Source: Saccopteryx bilineata (taxonomy: Eukaryota > Chordata > Mammalia > Chiroptera > Emballonuridae). From it: a DNA stretch of 64,000 nucleotides. The notes under the pieces were generated by a model, which worked only from the letters and a program-made list of their open reading frames with translations, was not told the origin of the DNA and ran no database searches. Below are positions 1 to 11,339 of this stretch, one piece after another. Both the position numbers and the translations under genes were made by a program. How positions within the stretch are numbered: position 1 is the stretch's first letter; every line of letters begins with the position of its first letter. The stretch spans positions 107,688,574-107,752,573 of the forward strand of contig NC_089490.1 of assembly GCF_036850765.1 (NCBI RefSeq), read 5' to 3'.

Positions 1-36
1 CCGACGCTCTACCACTGAGCCAACCAACCAGGGCAC
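1..36 (-). repeat. tRNA-derived SINE (VES/Rhin type), head only
   Basis: The first bases read as the reverse complement of a tRNA-like SINE head ('ggttggctcagtggtagagc'). The rest lies outside the window. Confidence 0.85.
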
Positions 37-40
37 ATTA

Positions 41-216
41 TAGAGTTTTTAAGAGCATCCCTGGCCTCTACCCAGTAGAAGCTAGTATCAGAACCCTAAT
101 ACTATTACCTCACACCCATATCTACTACCACCCAAACTGTGGCAACCCAAAATGTCTTCAGAACTTTCTAAATGTCTCCTGTTGGGGCCAAATCACCCCT
201 GGTTGAGAACCTCTAC
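41..216 (+). repeat. hAT-Charlie-like DNA transposon fossil
   Basis: The phrases 'agcatccctggcctctaccc' and 'aatcacccctggttgagaac' match a common ancient mammalian Charlie-type element ending in a '...gttgagaacc' inverted repeat. The exact subfamily was not determined. Confidence 0.6.
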
Positions 217-546
217 TCCAGAAGAGTAGGTATAGGGTCCCTGCCCTGCAGTATGATCACCTAGATAGAATATGAACTCATAGGAAAAAACTAATTGGAC
301 CTGTTGGGAGGGACACTAGTATAAAAGAAAAACATCAGTGTTGAAAAAGCTAAGCTAGATGAAGCAAATATAGCAGACCAAACAGAACAAGAAAGAAAAA
401 TAAGGATATTAAAGAGATAAGAAAGGATATGCCAAAGGCATAAAGGAGTCCTACGAGGAATTTATGAATATGAGAAAGATTGAAACAAAAAACTTAATAG
501 GCTATTGAGTAGTAAATTTAGTAAATTTAACAGCAGAATAAATATA
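217..546. other. Unassigned AT-rich sequence
   Basis: A-rich sequence that may be the first part of the ancient LINE seen from 951 onward. Nothing coding is visible. Confidence 0.3.
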
Positions 547-554
547 GGATAAAT

Positions 555-942
555 CAGGGGTCTCAAACTCAACTCAGCATGTGGGCCGCAGAGCAAGATC
601 ACAGCCGTTCGGTGGGCTGCACTAGGTCTACAAAAGGCAACTGTTACGCAACACTTTTCTCACTGCAGTTGAAAACAAAAAAAAAATCAGTACAACAAGC
701 ACAATCGTACATGCAGTTTACTCAGTGTCACAAAACGACCAGAATCTGTAGTTCGCATCACAACTGCTGTTAACTAAGCTAATATCTAGCTAGGATGCTA
801 GAGAAATGAAAAATACAAGTAGGCCCCTAGGCTTACTTAATTTTATCCAAAATATTTTGAACTTCGTGGATTAGTCTGTGGGCCGCACAAAATTGTTCGG
901 CGGGCCGCATGCGGCCCGCAGGCCGCGAGTTTGAGACCTCTG
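555..942. mobile_element. Non-autonomous hAT transposon, 388 bp, with 8-bp target duplication
   Basis: The left end 'caggggtctcaaactc' is mirrored by the right end 'gagtttgagacctctg', giving terminal inverted repeats that differ at one position. Perfect 8-bp duplications 'ggataaat' flank it at 547-554 and 943-950, the length made by hAT transposases. The subterminal GC-rich 'gggccgc' repeats are typical of this type. It encodes no transposase. Confidence 0.93.
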
Positions 943-950
943 GGATAAAT

Positions 951-1990
951 CAAAGAAGTGGAAGATTAATTTCAGCAAGCACTGGGATAGGTTATACAGT
1001 TGAAATATAAAAAAGAAAGATTAAGAGACATGGAAAATAGAAGTAGAAAATCAAAATTCAAATAATAGAAGTCACAGAAGAGGAAAATAAGGAGAATGGA
1101 ATATTTAAAGAAATAATAGCAGAGGGTATCTCAGATTAGAGAAAGTTTTAAAATCTTAAATATAAATACAACTACTTAGAGAAATATCAATAGATAATGA
1201 AAAAAACTATATCTTAGATACATTTTTGTATCATCTAAGTGCATCAAAGATAGAGAACGGTATAAACACTTCTAGATACAAAGGAGCAAGAATCAAACTG
1301 TCATCATGTTTCTCAACAGCAGTGTCTGCGAGGGAACCACAGAGCAATCTTTTCAGCATAAATATTGAAGTAAAATAACTTGGAACCTAAAATTTCAAAT
1401 CCAGCTAAAGCATCATTTAAATGTAATGTCAAAATAATTAGTGTTTGCCATGCAAAGGCCCTCCTTGAAAACCTCTGTAGAAGAAGTGCTCCAGCAAGGA
1501 GAAAAAAACACTGAGGGGTGGGACCAAAAAAGGAAGGGTGGATAAATACCTTGGTAAGTTTCACTGTTGTAAAACTCAATAACCATAATAACAAGAGAAG
1601 CAAACAAACTATGTGCATGGCAACCAGTAACTAAAATTGGTCAGATAGATGACAGTTTTTTTGCTTGAAATTGTACATTCAGTTTTCTTTTTACGGTGGT
1701 TGCTCATAACTTACTAACACACAAACTTGGTTTAATTTTACCCTTTTAATAGCAAGTCACAAGGGCAAATGAAAAAAAAGCGTGATGAATAGAATACATG
1801 AAATGAAGCCTAATCTGTTTTTTTAAAGAATTTAAGTATAAGAGTAATTACAATACATAGAAATAGAGAAAACTCAGCATAAAACTATCAACAGAGGGTT
1901 AATGTGTAGTATTATCTACAAGAGAAACATGAAAGCAAAAGAATACAAAAAGATAAAAAATATAGGGAAGAAGAAAGACAAACCAGAGAA
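951..1990 (+). repeat. Ancient LINE fragment (L1 or HAL1-like), split by the hAT
   Basis: Phrases such as 'caaactgtcatcatgtttct', 'gggaaccacagagcaatctt' and 'atccagctaaagcatcattt' resemble L1/HAL1-type LINE sequence (memory match). The hAT at 555-942 sits within it. Many stops break every frame. Confidence 0.45.
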
Positions 1991-3612
1991 ATGTGAGTAT
2001 TTTTAAAGGTAGCAATTTTATTATCAAAACATACATGACAAAGAACAAGTTGGAGGAATGATACTGCCTGATATCAAACTATACTACAATGTCATAGTAA
2101 TCAAAACAGCATGGTACTGGCATAAAACAGACATATAGGTCACTGGAACACAATAGAAAGCCCAGAAATAAACCCACACCTTTATAGTCAGTTAATATTT
2201 GACAAAGGATACAAGAACATACAATAGGGTAACGATAGCCTATTCAATAAATGGTATTGGGAAAATTGGACAGATACATGCAAAAAAAAAAGAAAGAAAG
2301 AAAAAGAAACTGGAACACCTTCTGACACTATATACAAGAAAAAACTAAAAATGGATTAAAGACTTAAAAGATCGACTCAAAATCATATAAGTCCTAGAAG
2401 AAAATATAGACAGTAAAATCTTGGATATTTCTTATAGCAATATTTTTTTTTCTGACATATCACCTCAGGCAAAGGAAACAAAAGTAAAAATAAACAAATG
2501 GGATTACATTAAAATAAAAAGTTTTGCATAGCAAAGAAAGCCATCATCAAAATGAAAAACAACCCACTGAATGGGAGAACATATTCACCCAATCTGATAA
2601 GGACTTAATTCAAACTTTATAAGGAACTTATAAAACTCAATACCAAGAAAACAAACCAATTAAATGAGCAAAGGACCTGAACAGACACTACTCCAAAGAA
2701 GACATACAGATGGCCAACGACATATGAGAAGATTCTCAATGTCACTAATTACCAGAGAAATGCAAATTAAACCCTCAATGCGTTATCACCTCACACTTAT
2801 CAGAATGGCTGTCTTCAATAAGTCAACAAACCACAAGTGTTGGCGAGGATGTGGAGAAAAGGAAACCCTTATGCACTGTTGCTGGGAAAGCAGACTGGTG
2901 CAGCTGCTGTAGAAAGCAGTATGGAGTTACCTCAAAAAATTAAAAATGGAACTGCCTTATGACCCAGCAATTCAACTTCTGAAAATATATCCAAAGAAAC
3001 CTGAAACACTAATTTGAAAGAATATATGCACCCCTATGTTCATTTCAGTGGTATTTACAATAGCCAAGATTTGGAAGCAGTCCAAGTGCCCAACAGTAGA
3101 TGAGTGGGTAAAAAAGCTGTGGTACATATACATCATGGAATATACTCATTTATAAAAAAAAAGAAAGAAATCTTACCTTTTGTGACAGCATGGATGGACC
3201 TGTAGCGTATTATGCTAAGTGAAATAAGCCAGTCAGAGAATGACAAGTATCATATAATTTTATTTATTTGTGGAATCTAATGAACAAAATAAACCAATAA
3301 ACAAAATAGAAACAACTCATAGATACAGAGAACAGACTGACAGCTGTCAGAAGGTATGGGGATTGGGGATTGGGTGAAAAAGGTGAAGTGAGTAAGCAAA
3401 TGAAAAAAGTCACAGACACAGACAACAGTATGGGGATTAACTTGGGAAATGGGGTTGGGGGAAGGTAGAAGAGGGTAAAAGGGGAATGAATGTTAATGAA
3501 AGGAGACTTGTCTTGGGGTGATGAACACACAATACAATTTACAGATAATGTATTATAGAATTGTACACTTGAAAACTAATTAACTAATGTCATCCCAATA
3601 AATTCAGTAAAA
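1991..3612 (+). repeat. L1 3' end: ORF2 C-terminus and 3' UTR, defective
   Basis: The sequence follows L1 ORF2 from 'tcaaaacagcatggtactgg' through the Cys-rich C-terminal motif ([15 protein letters not shown] near 2840-2885) to 'ggtacatata' and a laurasiatherian-style 3' UTR ending '...catcccaataaattcagta'. Frameshifts and stops disrupt ORF2. It is 5' truncated. Confidence 0.9.
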
Positions 3613-3927
3613 AATTTAAAAATATATACAACACAGAATGATGCTGTATATTGACAAATGTATTTCAATAGATCCAGTGATCATATATAAATATTCACCT
3701 AAGAATTCTCTGGGGAAAAAATATGTTGAATGAAAGAAATAACTAAGCCAGCAGATATGGTTGGTAGTATGAGATACACAGGTATAAGCATTTATCATCA
3801 TTATGGAACAGTAAACTTAAGATCTCTGCATTTTACTATATGTAAATTATTCCTTCCCTCAGTTCAGATCCTCCAAGAAGGAGTCAAAAGAAGATTAGTC
3901 ATACTTGGGGAAAAATGCCCATAAAGA
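3613..3927. other. No recognisable feature
   Basis: AT-rich sequence; no gene, repeat family or RNA recognised. Confidence 0.4.
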
Positions 3928-3943
3928 AAGAGTAAAGGGACTA

Positions 3944-4296
3944 CTAGCCTGAGCAGGCGGTGGCGCAGTGGATAGAGCGTCAAACTGGGACTTGGAGGAC
4001 CCAGGTTCAAAACCTTGATTTTGCCAGCTTGAGCGTGGGCTCATCTGGTTTCAGCAAGGCTCACCAGCTTGGACTCAAGGTCACTGGCTTGAGCAAGGGG
4101 TCACTAGGTCTGCTGTAGCCCCCTGGTGAAGGCACATATGAGAAAGCAATCAACGAACAACTAAGGTGCCACAATGAAAAATTGATGCTTCTCATCTCTC
4201 TCCCTTCCTGTCTGTCCCTATCTGTCCTTCTCTCTGTCTCTCTGTCTCTCTCTCTGTGTGACACACACACACTCACACACACACACACACACACAA
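3944..4296 (+). repeat. tRNA-derived SINE with 16-bp target duplication
   Basis: The head 'gcctgagcaggcggtggcgc' has A-box-like and B-box-like motifs, followed by 'gcttgagc' sub-repeats, 'caaggcacatatgagaaagc'-type body and a TC-rich tail extended by (CA)n. The duplication 'aagagtaaagggacta' lies at 3928-3943 and 4297-4312, so the whole insertion including the microsatellite is defined. Confidence 0.95.
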
Positions 4297-4312
4297 AAGA
4301 GTAAAGGGACTA

Positions 4313-4654
4313 GAACAGAAAAAGATGGGAGACTCTTCATTGCAGTACAGGTCATACTTGTGAAAGGAGAACAGCATGGCAGATTGGGTAGGAAGGCTCT
4401 TGGATTTCAACAGGGTTCTGAAGAATATTTCAGCTAGGCAAATAGGGAGACCTCAAGCCAAAGTCTGCATCCTACAAGAATGAACCAGCCCCGGTACCCC
4501 TGCTGTGCCCAGTTATTGAAGTGTGGCCTCAGCAGGCAAGAAGGCAATAGTGGATTCAGAGTGGTAGCAGCCAGGAATGTCAGTCAACCCCTCCCTGCTG
4601 CAGGTTCCCCTACAGGAGATCTGAGCAGCGCATCTCAAAGATCACCATGTGCCT
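4313..4654. other. No recognisable feature
   Basis: Mixed-composition flank; no gene or repeat identified. Confidence 0.35.
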
Positions 4655-5060
4655 AAATAAAGTTATGAGAATATATCCAATAGTGTTCCTCTATACCAGC
4701 AATAACCATGGAGAAAATATAACAAACAAGATATCATGCACGATAGAAACCAAACCATAAAGTCTCTTGGAATAAATCAAACCAAGGCAAAGACTTTTAC
4801 TTAAGAAACTAAATTAAAGGACACACAACTTTCTTTTTTAACAAATGAAGAAATTATACTATGTTCATATATGGAATGACTAGCATGTAAAAATGCTGTT
4901 TCAACTCAAAACAATTTTAGTTTTCATTCAAGCTCAGTTAAAATTCCTCATTTTTAATCAGAAAGTTTTATTTTAAAATATATATGAAAAATTAGTTCCT
5001 TGAGTAGGCAATTTTGAAAAAGAAGAGAAGGGAGAACTTACCTAATACATATAAGGAAAT
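4655..5060 (+). repeat. Diverged L1 ORF2 fragment
   Basis: 'ccagcaataaccatggagaa', 'tggaataaatcaaaccaagg' and 'gttcatatatggaatgacta' follow the order of L1 ORF2 reverse-transcriptase-region sequence but are heavily mutated. Confidence 0.55.
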
Positions 5061-5214
5061 GTCACAAAGCCAAAGTGAAAAAACTGGAGAGACATTAGCT
5101 CAGGAACACCTAAAAAGATGAAAGAAAAAACTAGAAAGTACATATATAGGAAACTAGAATATGATTATGGTAGTACCATAAACCAGTGGGGAAGTATGGA
5201 TTATTTAACAGATA

Positions 5215-5585
5215 GCTATTATGGACTGAATTGTGCACCCTCCAATTCATATGTTGTAGCTCTGACCCCTAGTTGAATATATTTGGAGATAATGCCTTTA
5301 AGGAGGTACTTAAGGTAAAGTGAGGTCACAAGTGTAGGACCCTACTCCAAAAGGACTGGTAGACTTATAAGAGGAAGAAGAGAGATCTCTCCATCTCTCT
5401 ATGCACATACACCAAGAAAGGTCATGTGAGGAAGGTGGCCATCTGCAAGTCAGAAAGACAACCCTCCCAAGAAATTAAATGGACCAACGCCTTAATCTTG
5501 GACTCCTAGCCTCCAGAACCATGAGAAAATAAGTCTGTCATTTACAGTGTGTGTTATTTTGTTCTGGCTGCTAAAGATAAGATAA
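5215..5585 (+). repeat. Ancient LTR-like repeat (MaLR/ERVL type)
   Basis: 'tatggactgaattgtgcacc', 'cttataagaggaagaagaga', 'catgtgaggaaggtggccat' and 'agcctccagaaccatgagaa' follow a widespread old mammalian LTR-type repeat. There is no internal coding part. The family name is from memory and not certain. Confidence 0.6.
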
Positions 5586-5994
5586 TAGTTTGGGGGATGG
5601 GGGAATGGTTAACTATATTGAAGAAGGATTTGTATACAAAGATGAACTACAGATGGATTAGATGTTTGGATGGGATAGTAAAACCATTTAGCTAATGAAA
5701 AAAATAATAAAAACTTTCTCTGTAATCTTGGAAAAAGGAAGAATTTTTAAATAAGACCCTCAAAGCACAAACCATAGAGTAGAAAAAACTGGAAGTGACA
5801 CCCCATCACTTTTTCCAAATTCTACTTATTAGAACTGAATCACTAGGTCCAGTTTATATGAAAGGAGAGAGAATTACACAAGTGTATGAATATCAGAGGT
5901 GGGGATCGTGGGGAGCCACTTTAAAGGCTGCTTAATACAGGATAGAAATAAGAAATTCATAAAGGACAAAATGCAAAAATCAAATAAATACAAG
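5586..5994. other. No recognisable feature
   Basis: AT-rich sequence with no identified gene or repeat. Confidence 0.35.
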
Positions 5995-6006
5995 AAAAGG
6001 TGCTGA

Positions 6007-6170
6007 GCCCTGGCTGGATAGCTTGGTTGGTTAGAGCATCTTCCTGAAGCACAGAGGTTGTTGGTTGGATCCCCAGTCACGGCACATACAGGAACAGAAT
6101 AATGTTCCTGTCTCTCTCTCTTTCTCCCTCCCTCTTTTTCTAAAATCAATAAATTAAAAAAATTGAAGCA
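6007..6170 (+). repeat. tRNA-derived SINE, first half of a double insertion
   Basis: The head 'ccctggctggatagcttggt' and the body 'ggcacatacaggaacagaat', ending in 'aaaatcaataaattaaaaaa', show a short VES-like SINE. The duplication 'aaaaggtgctga' at 5995-6006 recurs only after the second SINE (6522-6533). Confidence 0.88.
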
Positions 6171-6521
6171 CTGGCCAGTTGGCTCAGTGGTAGAGCATCA
6201 GCCTGGAGTATAGAAGTTCCAAGTTTGATTCCTGGTCAGGGCACACAGGAGAAATGACCATCTGCTCTTCCTGATCCCCCCATTCCCCCTCCTCTTCCCC
6301 TCCTGCAGCCAGGCTCAAATGGTTTGAGCAAAGTTGGTCCTGGTGCTGAGGGTGGCTCCATGGCCTCGCCTCAGGTGCTAAATAGCTTGGTTGCCAAGCA
6401 ATGGAGCAGCAGCCCAGACAGGCATAGCAGTGCCTGGTAGGGGGCTTGCTGGGTGGATCCTCTATCCAGGCGTATTGCGATGCCTCCCCGCCTCTCACTA
6501 AAAAAAAAAAAAATTCTTTTT
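6171..6521 (+). repeat. tRNA-derived SINE of a second type, in the tail of the first
   Basis: The head 'actggccagttggctcagtg' is followed by a long GC-richer body and an A-tail. It is joined directly to the A-rich tail of the SINE at 6007-6170. One 12-bp target duplication encloses both. Confidence 0.88.
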
Positions 6522-6639
6522 AAAAGGTGCTGAACTTCCCTAGTACAAACTAAAACAGCAATTATTCATCATTTTTACTCTACATTTAGCTACAAAATGT
6601 TTCAAAGTGACAATATTTAGTGCATGCAAGCACATGCAG

Positions 6640-7135
6640 AAACTGGCACTTTCATATATTGGTGATGGAAGTGTAAACTTAGACTTTTTGGTAAAGCAAT
6701 CCATCAAGGTCATTAAGATTCTAAATGACCCAGTACTCCCCTTCATGACAATCTATCTGATAGAAATAAAAGCACTTATACTTAAAACACATATGCTAGA
6801 AGGGTTTGTTGTTCCATTATCAGTTGATGGCAAAAAACAAAAAATGAACAAAGAAACCCTGGAAACAACCCAAATGATCTTCAATAAGGGAAACATTGGA
6901 GAAATTGTGGTATAACTGAACTATGAAATATTCTTATCCAGTTATTAATTTGTATATGTTTAAGCATAGAGAAAGTTGTAGAATCACATACACCAAACTA
7001 TGAATATGTGTTGTTACCACAATAAGATTATAGGAGGAAATGAGATGATTAATTTTTAACACACCCTTATATAATTTGAGTTTTAATAGCAAACATGTAC
7101 TGTATTACTTTGTTATTTAACAAAGGCAAAAATAA
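6640..7135 (+). repeat. Old L1 3' fragment (L1M type)
   Basis: 'tttcatatattggtgatgga', 'taaatgacccagtactcccc' and 'ttgtggtataactgaactat' follow the L1 ORF2 C-terminus/3' UTR at high divergence. No frame is intact. Confidence 0.65.
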
Positions 7136-7710
7136 TTTTTTAAAGATAAATTTTTCTCGACTAAGTCCCACCGTTTAACACTTCCAGATAAACTAACATC
7201 ATACTGGAATTTTTGTTGGAATTGCAGTAAATGTGCAAATTATTTCGCCCAGTCATTTATGCATTCTAAAAGCAGACATTCGTTCATTCAGCACGTAGTT
7301 CCTGACTCTGACCTGTTTACTCTATGCAAGAGTGCTGGCTACTAAGAGGGAAACATTTCACTCTGGTAAATCAGTTCTTCTCATGAATAAGAAGGGAGAG
7401 ATTATTGCCTGATTGGGGATGGGTCTTCTTTCATCTGTCAAACCAAACCAAGTAACTAAATTTTAGAGATTATATATTGAGAAATGGGTGGAACACAACA
7501 TTTTGTGTCCCCCTCAGTAAATATTCGTTCTCACAAGTAAGCTGTCAGTGGGAATCAAACAGGAGAGTGTTGGAGGTCATGTGCTCTGACAAGGCAAGGG
7601 CTTAAAGTGAAGGTACTGGTTGACAAGCTGTATCTTTTTTTAATTGAGCATAAGGGTCCTTCCTACACTATACAGCATGAAGTTTAATGGACCAAAGCTG
7701 GTCCTCTATT
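7136..7710. other. No recognisable feature
   Basis: Upstream flank with no gene or repeat that I can name. Confidence 0.35.
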
Positions 7711-7724
7711 AAATGATATGGCAG

Positions 7725-8147
7725 CCTGACCAGGCGGTGACACAGTGGATGGAGCATCAGACTGGGATGCAGTGGACCCAGGTTCAAATGCCCAAGATTG
7801 CTGGCTTGAGCACGGGCTCATCTGGCTTGAGTGCAGACTCACCAGCTTGAGACTGGGGTTGCTGGCTTGAGCATGGGATCACAGACATGACCCCATGGTC
7901 ACGGATTCAGCCCAAAGGTCGCTGGCTTGAGCAAGGGGTCACTCGCTCTGCTGTAGCCCTCCCCCCCCCCCCCGTCAAGGCACATATGAGATGAGAAAGC
8001 AGTCAATGAACAACAAAGGTGCTGCAATGAAGAATTGATGCTTCTCATATATCTCCCTTCCCATCTGTCTGTTTTTATCTGTCCCTCTCTCTGTCTCTCT
8101 GTCTCTATTGCAAATAAATAAATAAACAAACAAACAAACAAATAAAT
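7725..8147 (+). repeat. tRNA-derived SINE, long form
   Basis: The head 'cctgaccaggcggtgacaca' leads into several 'gctggcttgagca' sub-repeats, a C-run, 'aaggcacatatgagatgaga' and an (AAAT/AAAC)n tail. Imperfect target duplications are 7711-7724 and 8148-8161. Confidence 0.93.
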
Positions 8148-8161
8148 AAATTGTATGGCAG

Positions 8162-9210
8162 ACACTATTGGCTTCCCACCCATACCTCCCCTTCTTCCTT
8201 GCTAACTGAACACAGATTTAGTTGATGTACCTGCTGCCTGTGTGTTTTAGAGGAAGATAGATCCCTCTTCAGCCCCAGGAAAAAATTCTGGTTCTTCTTA
8301 GCCTATTATGACATTTTTTTTTTTTGCCCTGTGCTGTTATTGGTTTATAAATAGACAGGTAAATGAGTTGTCCAATAGGACAGGAGGAAAATTCTTCCAA
8401 GAGGGTTTTAAGAAAATTTTCCTAGTATTAAGAAAGGACAGACTCCTTCCAGTCTTTGAGAAGTTTGTGAGGGAGGCTATGAGGCTGTAGCAACTACAGC
8501 CATCTTGTGATCATAAAGAATAAATAACTTGTGATTGTGTCCTTATAACAGAGGAAGAGAGCAAGAGGAAAGCAGGAAATAAAGAAAGCCTACAACACCT
8601 GAACCCGCTGATCTTCTTAACAACCCAGAGAGATGTTATTTCAATCCTAGTGTGACACAGTAGAAAGTACAGAACATCACCTGTGTGCTCTTTCTGCCAA
8701 AAACTTGAATCTGAATCTCAAGTCTTTAGACCCAACTAACATAGGGGACAGAGGACCATGTTAATGACATAGCAGGGATGCAATTAGCATAATGGAGAAT
8801 GTTGGGCACACCATAGGACAGATAATCTGGTTTTGTTAACAAATAAATGTGAAGGAATAAAATGAGGGGACATCTCCAGATCTAAAGAGACTTAAGACAT
8901 AGCAGCCAAATGCATTTTTATGGATCTGGTTAGGATCTTGGTTTAAACAAACCAACTTTTAAAAAAATTATCAATTAGGCAAATTTTAACAATATACTTT
9001 TAATAATGTTGGAATATTTTAGATGTGATAGTGATAATATGGTTGTGATTTTTTTAAATTTTAGAGATACATACTGAGAGTATTTTTGGATGAAAGTATA
9101 TGATGTCTGGAATTTGCATTGAAATTTACCTGTACATGGTTGTAGGTGGGTGGATGGGTGGGTAATAGAGTGGAATTGTAAATGGAACAACATTGGCCAC
9201 ATGTTGATAA
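8162..9210. other. Unassigned; later part resembles an old interspersed repeat
   Basis: 8162-8880 has no feature I can support. From about 8890, 'tggtttaaacaaaccaac' and 'tttagagatacatactgaga' look like an old mammalian repeat which resumes after the mariner insertion at 9813 ('ttacactattccttcttctt'). Confidence 0.35.
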
Positions 9211-9812
9211 TACAGTATGTCTGTAAAGTCATGGTGCACTTTTGATTGGTCACAGAAAAGCAACAAAAGATGATAGAAATGTGAAGTCTGCACCAAATAA
9301 AAGGAAAACCCTCCCAGTTTCTGTAGGATGATGTGGCAGCATGTGCGCATGTGCAGATGATGACATAACACCGTGTATACAGCGGAGCAGCCCATGGCCA
9401 TGCCAGTCGAGATGTGGACAGTACAGAGGAAAGTTCAGTGTGTTCTGTGGCTCGCTAAATTCGAATCCATGACCAAAGTGCAACGTGAATATCGGCGTGT
9501 TTATAATGAAGCACCACCACATAGGAATAACATTACTTGGTGGGATAAGCAGTTGAAGGAAACCGGCAGTTTGGTGGAGAAACCCCGTTCTGGTAGGCCA
9601 TCAGTCAGTGACGAGTCTGTAGAGGCTATAGGGGATAGCTATCTAAGGAGCCCTAAAAAAATCTGTGCGTGAGCCCACATCAAACTGCACTGAATAGGTA
9701 TGAAACTGGGAGAGTTTTCCTTTTATTTGGTGCAGATTTCACATTTCTGTCGTCTTTTGTTGCTTTCCTGTGACCAGTCAAAAGTGCACCATGACTTTAT
9801 GAACACATTGTA
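9211..9812 (+). mobile_element. Internally deleted mariner-like element, copy 1
   Basis: About 600 bp flanked by TA dinucleotides (9211-9212 and 9811-9812). Terminal inverted repeats of about 100 bp begin 'cagtatgtctgtaaagtcat' and are mirrored by '...atgactttatgaacacattg'. The interior keeps only the N-terminal part of a transposase (9373-9672), and the catalytic region is missing. A second copy lies at 43640-44240 with the same deletion, so this is an amplified non-autonomous family. Confidence 0.92.
9373..9672 (+). pseudogene. Truncated mariner transposase, DNA-binding part only, frameshifted tail
   Basis: A 99-codon frame resembles the N-terminal helix-turn-helix region of mariner/Tc1-type transposases: 'MWTVQRKVQCVLWLAKFES' is followed by 'EYRRVYNEAPPHRNNI', then the linker 'EKPRSGRPSVSDES'. 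No D,D,D catalytic core is present. Compared with copy 2, one extra A in the A-run near 9655 shifts the frame and ends it early at ICA. The likely start is one of the Met codons at 9373, 9394, 9400 or 9412. Confidence 0.85.
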
Positions 9813-9879
9813 ATTGAAGCTACTCTATGGTTATGTGGATGGAGGTACATTACACTATTCCTTCTTCTTTTACATTTCT

Positions 9880-10010
9880 TTAAAATTTATTAATAAAATA
9901 TTTTTTAAAGTATATATTACTGGGCCCACTGCAGACCTTCTGAATCAGAATCCCCGAGAACAGGACTCACTGGTATCTCCTGCTGAGAAAGCCTCCGGCT
10001 GACTCTGCTG
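9880..10010 (+). repeat. MER5-like (hAT-Charlie) fragment
   Basis: 'cagaccttctgaatcagaat' is characteristic of MER5-type elements. Only part is recognisable. Confidence 0.45.
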
Positions 10011-10479
10011 CACACCAACAAACACTTAAACACTGTAGTGCATACTGAATTAGAAGGCGACAAACCAACCTGCTATCCTTTTAAAATCTCTGCATATATC
10101 TTTTTGCACTTTCTGACTACAAATGACAGATGTGAGCAGAGATCAGTAAAGCCCTCAGGTGGTTCCAGAGTGAGCTAGGGGTCCCCTTCTCCCATTGCAT
10201 ATACTCGGCTATAATACTTAACCAGCTGTTCCATAGTTCTCCTTGACTCTCCCGCACTGAACGAAGACTACTTCAGTTAAACAGTCTTAGCTTAGGACTA
10301 CTTATCCTCACACCTCACAGAGGTACATAGAAGGTGCTCAGGCAATGTTTGTTGAAGTAATTACTTAACTAATTATCAAATGAATCATTAACAAACAAAC
10401 ATAAGGTTGGGGCTCCTGTCTTTAGTGTAAGATCTATGAAGGCCAGAATATTGTTTATCTTTTATTTCTTTGTTTAATG
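10011..10479. other. Unassigned, possible L2 remnants
   Basis: Near 10330, 'aggtgctcaggcaatgtttg' suggests an L2 3' end. Nothing else is identified. Confidence 0.3.
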
Positions 10480-10610
10480 TTAGCCTTCCCAACAGAATGT
10501 AAACTCCAACAGGTGGATGGGAGGGGACGAAGCTTGTCTATCCTGTTCATCTTGGAACCTCTGCCTAGAGCAGAGTCTGGCACACGACTGGTTGTTCATG
10601 TATTGCAGAA
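10480..10610 (+). repeat. L2 3' end
   Basis: 'cagaatgtaaactccaacag', 'cttgtctatcctgttcatct' and 'gagcagagtctggcacacga' follow the L2 LINE 3' end. Confidence 0.75.
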
Positions 10611-10755
10611 GGAAGGCAGGCAGTCAGGCAGGCAGGAAGGAAGGGAGGGAAGGAAGGAGGGAGGGAGGGAATGAAGGGGGGAGGGAGGGAAGGAGGAAAT
10701 GGGGGAGGGAGGGGAGGAGGGAGGGTGGGAGGGAGGGAGAGAGGGAGGGAGGCTT
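10611..10755 (+). repeat. Purine-rich G-tract repeat, (GGGA/GGAA)n
   Basis: About 145 bp are nearly all purine on this strand, in GGGA and GGAA units after short GGCA units. Four or more G-runs of three make G-quadruplex or triplex structure plausible. Confidence 0.93.
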
Positions 10756-11339
10756 CTCTACTAAAGGTTAGACCCACACATGGTACAAGTCTAAGATATA
10801 AATATGCACATGTTTTGGAGATTTTTAAAGAGGAACCATTGGCCTTTCAATTTCATGTTTAGAATCAGTTGAACAGGGCTCTATCTGATTTTTACTTAGA
10901 ATAACTAAGAACTTTTTAGTACTATGCAAGATGTAAAACTCATGTCCAGTGACTTCACTGCACAAAGACATCCATCATCCTGTGGGTCTTGTGGGTCTGT
11001 GTCACTTGCTGCCAGTCAGGTCACTGAATGGGTCATTCATAGCAGTCAATGAACAATATCCAGAAAAACCTGGACATCACCCCTCCTTGCCCCTTATTGG
11101 CCCCTTCTGACACCCCCACTGTCATGTCTATATTTCAGACTATCATATTCTCTCTCTCTCTCTCTCTCCTCCTCCCTCCATGCCTCCCTCTCCCAATGAT
11201 CTTCACCTTTAATAACCATAACCAAGCCCCATCCCGAGATGGCACTATGACCACACTGGAATCTCCAAAACAAATCTAGTCCTACACATTAAAAACTCTT
11301 CCAGGGTAAGTAAGTATCTTAGTATAACCCTCCTGATCT
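10756..11339. other. No recognisable gene; contains a short (TC)n
   Basis: Upstream flank with a (TC)n run at about 11150-11168. No named repeat otherwise. Confidence 0.4.

Noticed and set aside
1..36. Possible tRNA gene, since tRNA-like A and B boxes occur here and in many SINEs
   Set aside because: All such motifs continue into SINE bodies with tails and target duplications; none is a stand-alone cloverleaf gene.
579..773. 64-codon frame inside the hAT element
   Set aside because: The element is 388 bp and non-autonomous; no transposase motif.
6184..6498. Minus-strand frames over SINEs, here and at 23053, 32199, 50649 and 62817
   Set aside because: SINE bodies have chance open frames because of their GC and repeat content; they are RNA-derived and non-coding.
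7899..8183. Regularly spaced 'gctggcttgagca' units as a CRISPR-like array
   Set aside because: They are internal sub-repeats of one tRNA-derived SINE family and recur in every long copy.
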